From contig DAOVBJ010000061.1 in assembly GCA_030670615.1 (NCBI GenBank), forward strand, positions 1 to 6,118: a stretch of DNA of 6,118 nucleotides, given 5' to 3'. This DNA is from Candidatus Bathyarchaeota archaeon (lineage in GTDB: Archaea > Thermoproteota > Bathyarchaeia > RBG-16-48-13 > GCA-020355125). Below are positions 1-4,578 of this stretch, in pieces (the first letter of the stretch is position 1; each line of letters opens with the position of its first letter). The position numbers were made by a program, and so were the translations under genes. Under the pieces are notes generated by a model. The model was not told where the DNA came from, ran no database searches, and saw nothing but the letters and a program-made list of their open reading frames with translations.

Positions 1-184
1 CTGCTCCGAGGGGTAGCATACCATATACGAGGAATAAGATGACGTGCCACCACCAAACACTGAGATAGGATGGCGCACTAACAAGAGTCTCAGTAAGGCC
101 CAGCATAGAAATAACGTGATTGAAATTAATGAGGCTGACTAACAGTAAATACGCTTTAGATATCGTAGTTAGATTAGACTTCAT
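1..184 (-). CDS. Membrane protein, N-terminal 61 codons only (cut by window edge)
   Basis: An open frame starts at ATG 184-182 and runs without a stop off the left edge, so only the N-terminus is visible. It has two hydrophobic stretches. The first is about residues 11-30 (AYLLLVSLINFNHVISMLGL). The second is about residues 41-60 and contains an unusual W-W-W-H cluster at 44-47 followed by VILFLVYGMLPLG. The short basic start (M-K-S-N...S-K) suggests the N-terminus stays inside the cell. The ATG lies inside the last codons of the preceding gene (11-bp overlap) and no good SD is seen, so translation is probably coupled. The position after a response regulator makes a membrane sensor kinase possible, but no kinase motif is in view. 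The frame is well supported by the overlap; the function is unknown. Confidence 0.6.
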   Translation of the reverse strand, partial: MKSNLTTISKAYLLLVSLINFNHVISMLGLTETLVSAPSYLSVWWWHVILFLVYGMLPLGA

Positions 185-497
185 GAGAGGACAGCTCTCT
201 TGTAGTTTGCTTCCTTAACTCGATAAGGTAGTCTGCAAAGCCGTAGTCTTTCTTCCATACGATGTCCAGATTGTACTTCGAGTACAGTGTTTCAAGAATC
301 AGATCCTCAATAATGACTGAGCCTGACCCTAAAATCTTGGGCAAGGCGTCTGTCAAGATCTGGGTGTTTTCGTCCATCATATTGGAACTGGTCTTATGGA
401 AATATTGAAAAAGGGATTCCACTACTTCATCGTCTTCGAACACGTTTCTGATGATTTCCTTTATGGTTTGCTTAACGGTGTCCTCGAAGCTCAGCAT
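174..497 (-). CDS. Hypothetical helical protein, 107 aa
   Basis: I do not recognise this protein. It is acidic, looks almost entirely alpha-helical, and has no signal peptide, membrane segment or metal-binding cluster. Residues 1-35 look amphipathic (many I, V, F, E and D). A conserved-looking aromatic and charged C-terminal part contains V-W-K-K-D-Y-G-F-A-D-Y-L. ATG 497 lies 26 bp inside the end of the response regulator gene, and its own end overlaps the next gene by 11 bp. It is therefore the middle gene of a tightly packed operon and is probably made in proportion to its neighbours. No clear SD precedes the ATG, which fits translational coupling. A partner or output protein for the receiver domain upstream is a reasonable guess, resting on position only. 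Confidence 0.75.
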   Translation of the reverse strand: MLSFEDTVKQTIKEIIRNVFEDDEVVESLFQYFHKTSSNMMDENTQILTDALPKILGSGSVIIEDLILETLYSKYNLDIVWKKDYGFADYLIELRKQTTRELSSHEV

Positions 498-945
498 TGT
501 TGGTCGCCATAAGTTTTTGAACCCTGGTTTTTATCCAGTCCGCAACCCGTTCCTCGCTCATCTTTTCGGCTTCTTCTTGCTCCTTCAGCTTCTCTTTCAC
601 AACCTTCAATAGCTCTTCCAGTTCAACTGGTTTCAAGAGGTAGGCATCGGCCCCCATGTTCAGGGCTTCAACAGCGTTATCCAATGAGGGAAATCCGGTG
701 ACCATGATCTTCATCATCGAAGGCGTGGTTCTGTGCATCTTGGTTAGAAGCTCGGTTCCTTCCATGTCTGGAAGCTTTATGTCAAGAAGCGCGAGATTAT
801 AGAAGTGAGCATTAGACTTCTCTATCGCTTCAAACCCCGTCTCAGCCGCGTCAACGTCGTAGCCTTCTAATTGAAGGATATGCGTAGCGTATTTGAGAAT
901 AGCTGTATCATCGTCTACAACCAATATGCTCTTCTTTTTATTCAC
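472..945 (-). CDS. Response regulator, single receiver domain with C-terminal helical tail
   Basis: CheY-like receiver of a two-component system. Visible landmarks are the acidic pocket D11-D12-D13 in ILVVDDD, the phospho-acceptor D55 in LALLDIKLPD, the switch residue T83 in MVTG, the aromatic Y102 in GADAYLLKP, and K105 followed by the cis-proline P106. All the key residues are present, so it should be phosphorylated by a histidine kinase. Residues 108-157 add a charged, probably coiled-coil tail rich in K and E, but no DNA-binding or enzymatic output domain. It probably acts through protein contacts. It starts at GTG 945-943 with SD GGTGAG at 959-954, 8 nt upstream. It heads an operon with two overlapping downstream genes. 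The kinase is not seen complete in this window; the truncated membrane protein two genes downstream is a candidate. Confidence 0.95.
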   Translation of the reverse strand: MNKKKSILVVDDDTAILKYATHILQLEGYDVDAAETGFEAIEKSNAHFYNLALLDIKLPDMEGTELLTKMHRTTPSMMKIMVTGFPSLDNAVEALNMGADAYLLKPVELEELLKVVKEKLKEQEEAEKMSEERVADWIKTRVQKLMATNNAELRGHR

Positions 946-953
946 TATTTTAA

Positions 954-959
954 CTCACC
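954..959 (-). promoter_or_regulatory. Ribosome binding site deciding the GTG start of the response regulator
   Basis: GGTGAG on the minus strand, 8 nt before GTG 945-943. It matches the archaeal anti-SD core GGTGA and supports the GTG start. No in-frame ATG lies nearby. Confidence 0.6.
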
Positions 960-1048
960 AACGCTTGTACACAGATCGAATTGATTTGCGAACTAGACCA
1001 ATTGTTCTTTGAAAAGGACAAATATTACTTGCGAACTTGAGGTCTAGA

Positions 1049-1058
1049 TTTTAAATAT
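1049..1058 (+). promoter_or_regulatory. TATA-like box facing the non-coding block
   Basis: TTTTAAATAT resembles an archaeal box A. If used on the plus strand, transcription would begin about 25 nt downstream, near 1080, right at the first CTAGCTAG/AGCTAGCT cluster, and would run into the stem-rich region. The motif is nearly symmetrical and could also serve the minus strand, but it would then lie more than 100 bp from the response regulator start. Confidence 0.3.
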
Positions 1059-1076
1059 GAATTTAGCCTTCACGAA

Positions 1077-1093
1077 CTAGCTAGTAGCTAGCT
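1077..1093. repeat. Overlapping palindromes CTAGCTAG and AGCTAGCT
   Basis: CTAGCTAG at 1077-1084 is followed after one base by AGCTAGCT at 1086-1093. Both are perfect palindromes. The same 8-mer AGCTAGCT recurs at 1268, 2135 and 4008, always outside genes or at a stop codon. It could be a protein binding site, a methylation target or part of a dispersed repeat. Confidence 0.5.
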
Positions 1094-1267
1094 TACTGAA
1101 CGTCGGAAGTGGTCCGAGGGTGAGAGTGATGATACCAAGTCAGCTGCGATGACTTATTGAATGATGGCTAGGAGATTCCCTCTACCAAGTGAATGCCCAC
1201 GCGGCTAAGGTTACTGGGATTAATGATATCAGCATCAGCTTTATGAAGCGGATTCGCCAGAACAATT

Positions 1268-1275
1268 AGCTAGCT
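1268..1275. repeat. AGCTAGCT palindrome, second copy
   Basis: A perfect 8-bp palindrome inside the non-coding block. It overlaps the first unit of an imperfect tandem duplication. Confidence 0.45.
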
Positions 1276-1320
1276 GGCAACCATAAGCCTTCCAAGAGAT
1301 CTAGCTGGGGGAAAGCCTTC
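1270..1320 (+). repeat. Imperfect tandem duplication, two units of about 30 bp
   Basis: CTAGCTGG occurs at 1270-1277 and 1301-1308 (31 bp apart). AAGCCTTC occurs at 1285-1292 and 1313-1320 (28 bp apart). The two pairs keep their order, so the second unit looks like a diverged copy of the first with a 3-bp deletion. Confidence 0.45.
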
Positions 1321-1350
1321 TGTACTTGTCGGGGGAAATAATCTATAAAG

Positions 1351-1477
1351 GGTGCTGGGAAGGAATAAGACGGTGAAGGCGAGTCTTCAGGATTGTCTTC
1401 ATAACCAAAGTTGACGAAAGAAGACATCATGTGACGAAGACGTCACCAGAGCCCTTTGTGGTCTTTATTGGACAGCC
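1351..1477 (+). other. Nested imperfect hairpin, candidate structured RNA element
   Basis: Five pairing segments nest in order. From outside to inside they are GCTG 1354-1357 with CAGC 1473-1476; AATAAGAC 1364-1371 with GTCTTTATT 1461-1469 (one bulge); GGTGA 1372-1376 with TCACC 1443-1447; GTCTTC 1383-1388 with GAAGAC 1436-1441; and TGTCTTC 1394-1400 with GAAGACA 1420-1426. The terminal loop is 1401-1419. Internal loops are asymmetric, and a competing small hairpin GTGAC 1431-1435 with GTCAC 1442-1446 exists. This could be the 3' domain of a non-coding RNA read from the plus strand, the remains of an inverted-repeat mobile element, or a structure in the 3' region of the minus-strand gene pair. 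Pairing was found by eye and no folding energy was computed. Confidence 0.35.
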
Positions 1478-1478
1478 G

Positions 1479-1484
1479 AAAAAA
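1479..1484 (-). terminator. Candidate U-tract terminator after the two-gene minus-strand unit
   Basis: Six consecutive T on the minus strand begin about 22 bp after the stop codon at 1507. Archaeal termination mainly needs a U-tract, so this is a plausible end point for the transcript of the 1507-2036 gene pair. Confidence 0.35.
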
Positions 1485-1506
1485 CGTGATGTAGGGACAG
1501 GGTACA

Positions 1507-1695
1507 CTAACGTGTTACTTCGACGGGTTCTCCAATCGCTACAGCCCTTTTCAGGGATTTGGCGCCGGAAACAACGATATTGATGAGGTCTTCCTTTGAA
1601 AGAGAAAGGGCTAAGTACCTCCGAAACTCCGCTTCGGATAGGACTCCTTGAACGAAGCGCTTGTACTTCCGTTGATATTCGTGTGAGTCTATCAC
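1507..1695 (-). CDS. Small hypothetical protein, 62 aa
   Basis: I do not recognise this protein. It starts at GTG 1695-1693, 14 bp after the stop of the 108-residue protein, so the two very likely share one transcript and may be translationally coupled. The protein is basic, and its first 50 residues look like two or three helices (E-Y-Q-R-K-Y-K-R-F-V-Q-G-V-L, then S-E-A-E-F-R-R-Y-L-A-L, then K-E-D-L-I-N-I-V-V). There is no membrane segment and no Cys or His cluster. A small partner protein of the upstream product is a possible role. The G+C balance resembles its neighbour and a T-run follows its stop, both of which support a real gene, although its small size leaves some doubt. Confidence 0.6.
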   Translation of the reverse strand: MIDSHEYQRKYKRFVQGVLSEAEFRRYLALSLSKEDLINIVVSGAKSLKRAVAIGEPVEVTR

Positions 1696-1709
1696 TGCGA
1701 CTACCCTTC

Positions 1710-2036
1710 TCAGGGGATGCCTACTGGGGTCTTGTTAAGATCTATCGAGATCCTGTCGCCGACATTGATGTCCATCTTCTCATACTCGTCTAAGCCAAGC
1801 TTGATTACTGTCGCGAAGCCACCCATCATCTGCTTTGATAGGACACTGCCCAGATTTTTAAACACGTCATCCATGGACTGAAAGGAGGCTACAGTTGCGA
1901 CGGAAGGCCTCCGAGGTCCCCTAATTTCTTCGGGGCCCTTGAGTGTGATGAACACGTAGGGCGAGCCATCGGGTGACGCACTGATCTCGGTGATAACGTA
2001 CTCTTTCCGTAAACCCATGTTTCCTATCAGACACAT
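1710..2036 (-). CDS. Small beta-rich protein of unknown function, 108 aa (weak arcadin-1 resemblance)
   Basis: The N-terminal part reads like a beta hairpin (KEYVITEISASPDG, then SPYVFITLKGP). A helix follows (S-M-D-D-V-F-K-N-L-G-S-V-L-S-K-Q). The C-terminal strands contain INVGDRISIDL, a turn pattern common in OB-fold and other small barrels. The start is uncertain: ATG 2036 has AAGGG just upstream, but Met7 (ATG 2018) with AGGA before it fits the conserved-looking part better. A hairpin or operator lies at 2057-2081 upstream. The pattern reminds me of arcadin-1, the small partner of the archaeal actin crenactin. I cannot verify this, and no actin gene is in the window. It forms a unit with the 62-residue gene. 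Confidence 0.75.
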   Translation of the reverse strand: MCLIGNMGLRKEYVITEISASPDGSPYVFITLKGPEEIRGPRRPSVATVASFQSMDDVFKNLGSVLSKQMMGGFATVIKLGLDEYEKMDINVGDRISIDLNKTPVGIP

Positions 2037-2056
2037 AATCCCTTTTATTGTTTTCT

Positions 2057-2081
2057 TTACTGTCTCGTCTCGGAGCAGTAA
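2057..2081 (-). promoter_or_regulatory. Inverted repeat (hairpin or operator) upstream of the 108-aa gene
   Basis: TTACTG at 2057-2062 pairs with CAGTAA at 2076-2081. CTC 2064-2066 then pairs with GAG 2073-2075, with T2063 bulged. This gives nine pairs around a 6-nt loop. The element ends 20 bp before ATG 2036. It could be a 5' leader hairpin or a binding site downstream of a TATA-like stretch near 2084-2090 (CTATAGT read on the minus strand). Confidence 0.3.
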
Positions 2082-2132
2082 GTACTATAGGTAGACGGAT
2101 GGATTGTGAGAGGCGTTAACAATGACTTCAAT

Positions 2133-2142
2133 CTAGCTAGCT
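2133..2142. repeat. AGCTAGCT palindrome, third copy (CTAGCTAGCT)
   Basis: It lies between the prepilin peptidase stop (2170) and the 108-residue gene. A second CTAG-rich pair, CGCTAGTTCGCTAG, follows near 2160-2173. Confidence 0.45.
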
Positions 2143-2169
2143 CTTATGGATGTTCCCATCGCTAGTTCG

Positions 2170-2916
2170 CTAGAAAGGCCAGTAGAGGATGAGGCATGCA
2201 AAGAGAAAGCCCGCTGTTTGGAAGACGATCATGGGTGTTGTCGGTGAGGCTAACACCCCATCGTGGAAAAGCTCTCGGTGCTCCTCCAGTTGTTCAACGA
2301 GTTCGTCTACGTTTGCTTCGGCGTGTAGGAAGTATATGGGTGTCCTCCGAGCCTCGCCTCCTTCCACGACGACGGTCTCGGCTGGGAAATACTTTAACCC
2401 CGCCTTCAGCGTCTCAAAGGTCACCCTTCTCGCTGTGACGTACAGTACTAGTCGTTTTAGCGGATTGTTTTCTTCGATGCCGTGAAGAAGTCGCTTACCC
2501 CTCAACAGATCAATCATGTTTAACGTGAAGACTTTGAGAGGATAGATGATGCTGAAGAGTGTGGAGGAAAAGAAGATGAAGAATATGGGGAGGGGGAGAA
2601 CTTGGGTGACTAAGAGGTTGGTCGAGGGATAGGAGGGCATTGCCGCGGCCATCAGTACCAATGCTCGCCCATCGGCGCCCCCATAGAAGCCGAGGAAGCA
2701 GAGCAAGTATCCCAGGAGAAACGAGACTCCTAAGGAGACTATGAGGGAGAGGGGGTCGACGCGTCCAAGATAGAGGTCAACGCCGTCCAACAGTACACAT
2801 ACTGGGATGCCGAGTAACCAGACCCGGTCTGACACCTCCCTCGTCGCAATGTCGCAGGCCGAAGCGTAAACGAGAAGCGCGGAGGATATGGCGAGCCGTA
2901 ATAACGGGACTATCAT
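2170..2916 (-). CDS. Archaeal prepilin/preflagellin peptidase (A24 family, FlaK/PibD type)
   Basis: A membrane aspartyl protease that cleaves the short signal of type IV pilins and archaellins on the cytoplasmic side before assembly. The two catalytic aspartates are visible: D22 in A-C-D-I-A-T-R-E-V-S-D, right after the first membrane segment (about residues 4-21), and D82 in the G-x-x-D motif YGGADGRAL. Further membrane segments lie at about 33-50, 55-77, 101-130 and the extreme C-terminus (229-248). The soluble part between about 138 and 225 fits the archaeal A24 C-terminal type II extension. Its 248 residues are normal for archaeal members. ATG 2916-2914 has a strong SD, AGGAGA, 6 nt upstream. 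The gene stands alone, divergent from a regulator, and a pilin substrate is encoded at 4579-4962. Confidence 0.93.
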   Translation of the reverse strand: MIVPLLRLAISSALLVYASACDIATREVSDRVWLLGIPVCVLLDGVDLYLGRVDPLSLIVSLGVSFLLGYLLCFLGFYGGADGRALVLMAAAMPSYPSTNLLVTQVLPLPIFFIFFSSTLFSIIYPLKVFTLNMIDLLRGKRLLHGIEENNPLKRLVLYVTARRVTFETLKAGLKYFPAETVVVEGGEARRTPIYFLHAEANVDELVEQLEEHRELFHDGVLASPTTPMIVFQTAGFLFACLILYWPF

Positions 2917-2960
2917 GACCTTTCTCCTAGCCTCTTTGTGGTGTTCATCCTTCTAGAAGA

Positions 2961-2970
2961 AGTATACTTT
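2961..2970 (-). promoter_or_regulatory. Candidate TATA box of the prepilin peptidase gene
   Basis: AAAGTATACT on the minus strand lies about 45-55 bp before ATG 2916. Transcription would start near 2938 and give a short leader containing the SD AGGAGA. The core AGTATACT (2961-2968) is itself a palindrome, and TTCTAGAA at 2951-2958 is another beside it. Confidence 0.4.
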
Positions 2971-2971
2971 T

Positions 2972-2999
2972 TGAAAATCAAATTGGTTATGGATTTTCA
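2972..2999. promoter_or_regulatory. Spaced inverted repeat between divergent promoters, likely operator
   Basis: TGAAAATC at 2972-2979 and GATTTTCA at 2992-2999 are perfect inverted copies with a 12-bp spacer, so the half-sites start 20 bp apart, about two helical turns. The element lies between the candidate TATA boxes of the peptidase (minus) and the regulator (plus). It touches the plus-strand TATATATT at 3001. A dimeric winged-helix protein bound here could control both genes; the product of 3083-4009 is the obvious candidate. Confidence 0.5.
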
Positions 3000-3000
3000 G

Positions 3001-3008
3001 TATATATT
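3001..3008 (+). promoter_or_regulatory. Candidate TATA box of the winged-helix/PLD-like regulator
   Basis: TATATATT directly follows the inverted repeat and would place the start near 3030, leaving a leader of about 50 nt. ATAAATAG at 3025-3032 is a second candidate, which would start transcription near 3055. Confidence 0.45.
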
Positions 3009-3082
3009 GTTTTATCATAATAGCATAAATAGATATGCCGTAAAGGTAGTTATGTAGCCTAAGCTAAAAGGAATCACTTTCG

Positions 3083-4009
3083 ATGTCTCAGCTGAGCGAC
3101 GCGTTTAAGTCGATAAACCTTGTTGAATTGAAAGAAATCTTGACGGCTCTTGCAAATGAGGACGCCATCAAGATCTTCATGACCGCGAAGAGGGGTATCG
3201 AGAAATCCACGAAGGCCATACGAGAGTTGGGTTTGACTCAGAAGAGATATTATACCCGCCTCAAAGAGCTGATGGAGGCGGACTTAATCGAGAAGAGAGA
3301 TAGCGGGTATCGACACACTACTACGGGAATGATCTGCTATACATTGGGAAAGAGTTTTAATTCTGCTCTGGATCAACGTGACCGATTGGATTTAGTGGAT
3401 AGATTGAGACGATCGAAATCGATCTCCCAAGAGGAGACGAAGCAAATATTACAGGCAATTTCACCCCGGAACCTCATCAGCTCGCTTGAGGTAGGAGAGC
3501 TGATCCACCCCGTGAGGATGATTGAGGAGTGTGAGCCGCTTGTGTCCGAGCTCATTACTCGAATCGATAGCGCTGAAGAGCGCATCTATCTCGCAGCCTT
3601 CGACCCGGATGTACGGGTAATGGAAGCCCTCATCAAAGCCGTTCAACGAAAGGTAGATCTGTCACTCTTAACTGGGGAGAGCCAAAAGTTATCCGAAAGG
3701 ATTCAGATTTTGCGAGTGATATTAAATCCAGGTATAGCCCGCGTCGTTTTAGATCTCCTGCAAAAACAGGAACTCAAGGTAAAAAATGGAGAAGTTCCGT
3801 TCAACTTCTGCGTCATCGATGAGACATTTGTCTTGATTGAGCTGTCGAATCCGTTTACAAACGGTTTTCAGGTTGGTTTCGCCCTTGAAAGTAACTACGT
3901 GTGTCAAAAACTCATTAAAACGTTTAACAGTCTGTATCAGAAGGCTGAAGAGGACCCGCTGGTTACTATCCTGAAAAAGAGGTCAATTACTTCCAGCGCG
4001 ATTAAGTAG
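3083..4009 (+). CDS. Transcription regulator: winged helix plus PLD-like sensor domain
   Basis: Residues about 18-95 form a winged helix. A-L-A-N-E-D-A-I-K-I-F begins it, LTQKRYYTRLKELMEADLIEK (51-71) covers the recognition helix and following turn, and a wing plus K-R-D-S-G-Y-R-H-T-T-T-G follows. Residues about 145-290 resemble the phospholipase-D-like fold used as a ligand or effector domain in archaeal TrmB-type and related regulators: strand IYLAAFDPD, strand LSLLTG, strand FNFCVIDETFVLIEL, then a C-terminal helix. The catalytic HxK motif of true phospholipases is absent, so a sensing role is more likely than enzymatic activity. ATG 3083 has AAGGA about 10 nt upstream. The stop TAG (4007-4009) lies inside an AGCTAGCT palindrome. 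Divergence from the prepilin peptidase over a shared inverted repeat suggests it regulates itself and that gene. Confidence 0.85.
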   Translation: MSQLSDAFKSINLVELKEILTALANEDAIKIFMTAKRGIEKSTKAIRELGLTQKRYYTRLKELMEADLIEKRDSGYRHTTTGMICYTLGKSFNSALDQRDRLDLVDRLRRSKSISQEETKQILQAISPRNLISSLEVGELIHPVRMIEECEPLVSELITRIDSAEERIYLAAFDPDVRVMEALIKAVQRKVDLSLLTGESQKLSERIQILRVILNPGIARVVLDLLQKQELKVKNGEVPFNFCVIDETFVLIELSNPFTNGFQVGFALESNYVCQKLIKTFNSLYQKAEEDPLVTILKKRSITSSAIK

Positions 4010-4018
4010 CTAGCTAGC
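4008..4018. repeat. AGCTAGCT palindrome, fourth copy, overlapping a stop codon
   Basis: AGCTAGCT at 4008-4015 lies within the longer perfect palindrome GCTAGCTAGC at 4009-4018. It covers the end of the regulator's TAG stop codon. Confidence 0.45.
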
Positions 4019-4042
4019 AGAACGAAAACCAATGGTTTTGTT

Positions 4043-4049
4043 AAAAAAA
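4043..4049 (-). terminator. Candidate U-tract terminator for the minus-strand winged-helix gene
   Basis: Seven T on the minus strand lie about 100 bp beyond the stop at 4149, in the convergent gap 4010-4148. A weak hairpin (AAAACC 4025-4030 with GGTTTT 4034-4039, extended by AAC/GTT around one bulge) sits just beyond it. For the plus strand the same hairpin is followed by only a short T-run. Confidence 0.3.
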
Positions 4050-4148
4050 GGCGGATACGCGTTATCTAGGATCAATTATCCCTGTAATTTGATTAGCTGC
4101 TTCAGTTTTGAGGAAAATGTGCTATGGAAGAGGGGTCGTGTGTTGTCG

Positions 4149-4418
4149 CTAGTAAAATGCTATCTCTTGAAGATTTAGGTACTCTTTGAAGCTTTTGAAG
4201 TAGTTGATGTAGTCTGCTCCCTTTTTCGTCGTTCGAAAGACTCGGTTTTCGCTTTTAGGCCCCTGGAGCAATCCATAGGTTATGAGGCGATCCAGGTACT
4301 TCTTGCCAATCTTGAAGTTTACGTTGGCTTTGTAAATGATGTGGGATTTTTTCGCGTCATTCATCGCTACTTGTAGAATGGAAGCGGAGATCTCAATATC
4401 GCTTCTTTTTGTACTCAC
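4149..4418 (-). CDS. Small winged-helix DNA-binding protein (HTH_45 type), 89 aa
   Basis: A single winged-helix domain fills the protein: helix 1 in DIEISASILQVAM, helix 2 around S-H-I-I-Y-K-A-N-V-N-F, recognition helix GKKYLDRLITYGLL, then a wing ending R-V-F-R-T-T-K-K-G. The phrase Y-K-A-N-x-N-F with K-K-Y-L-x-x-L is typical of the archaeal HTH_45 group. It starts at GTG 4418-4416 with a strong SD, GGAGGG, 9 nt upstream. It follows the pilin gene on the same strand after 160 bp. It could be cotranscribed with the pilin or have its own promoter near the inverted repeat at 4516-4543. A role in regulating the pilin is inferred from position. Confidence 0.88.
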   Translation of the reverse strand: MSTKRSDIEISASILQVAMNDAKKSHIIYKANVNFKIGKKYLDRLITYGLLQGPKSENRVFRTTKKGADYINYFKSFKEYLNLQEIAFY

Positions 4419-4515
4419 GTTCAGGTTCCCTCCAGACTTTAGGTTAACATAATCAATCGCATGTAGATCATTCCTGACGTGCTCTGCAACGTGACTTCAA
4501 GATTTAACCCTGGAC

Positions 4516-4543
4516 TGAAGACGATTCCACTACTTTGTCTTCA
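4516..4543. promoter_or_regulatory. Inverted repeat TGAAGAC/GTCTTCA upstream of the winged-helix gene
   Basis: TGAAGAC at 4516-4522 and GTCTTCA at 4537-4543 are perfect inverted 7-mers with starts 21 bp apart. They lie between the pilin stop (4579) and the winged-helix start (4418). Read on the plus strand a T6 run follows (4547-4552), like an intrinsic terminator, but no plus-strand gene feeds it. An operator for a dimeric regulator is the more likely reading. The half-site GTCTTCA also occurs twice at 1383-1401 in the non-coding block. Confidence 0.35.
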
Positions 4544-4578
4544 CCATTTTTTATCGCGATGAGTAGCTGGTTACTGTT

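Larger units (their letters stand above)
946..1506. other. 561-bp gap without a protein gene; possible structured RNA locus
   Basis: All reading frames here are broken by frequent stops and no credible small gene was found. The right part (about 946-1040) should hold the minus-strand promoter of the response regulator operon; AT-rich stretches such as AATATT near 1021 are candidates. The rest contains a plus-strand TATA-like box at 1049-1058, AGCTAGCT palindromes at 1086 and 1268, a small hairpin (AAGTCA 1137-1142 with TGACTT 1150-1155), an imperfect tandem duplication at 1270-1320 and a long nested hairpin at about 1351-1477. The plus strand is locally G-rich (runs of five G at about 1307-1311 and 1331-1335). 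No match to tRNA, rRNA, SRP RNA or RNase P RNA could be recognised by eye. Confidence 0.5.

Noticed and set aside
1099..1126. GGAAGTGGTCCGAGG resembles the start of the RNase P RNA core.
   Set aside because: The usual GAGGAAAGTCC-type block and the paired downstream ACAGAA...GGCTTA block are both missing, so the likeness is superficial.
1124..1160. GTGATGA and GCGATGA suggest boxes C and C' of a C/D box guide RNA.
   Set aside because: No CTGA D or D' box stands at the required spacing.
1150..1215. CTACCAAGTGAATG loosely resembles the 5' part of archaeal 23S rRNA.
   Set aside because: The similarity is limited to a few scattered bases and nothing after it aligns with rRNA.
1596..1793. Plus-strand open frame of 65 codons.
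   Set aside because: It lies antisense over the ends of the two small minus-strand genes and has no SD or recognisable protein features.
2189..2485. Plus-strand open frames of 98 and 80 codons antisense to the prepilin peptidase.
   Set aside because: They are Ser/Arg-rich low-information translations fully inside a confidently identified gene.
3373..3646. Two minus-strand open frames antisense to the winged-helix/PLD-like regulator.
   Set aside because: They overlap each other and a well-supported gene, and no start signals are seen.
4023..4042. Hairpin AAAACC/GGTTTT as an intrinsic terminator of the plus-strand regulator.
   Set aside because: The stem is short and A/T-rich and is followed by A's rather than a T-run on that strand. 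The T7 on the minus strand is the better terminator candidate.
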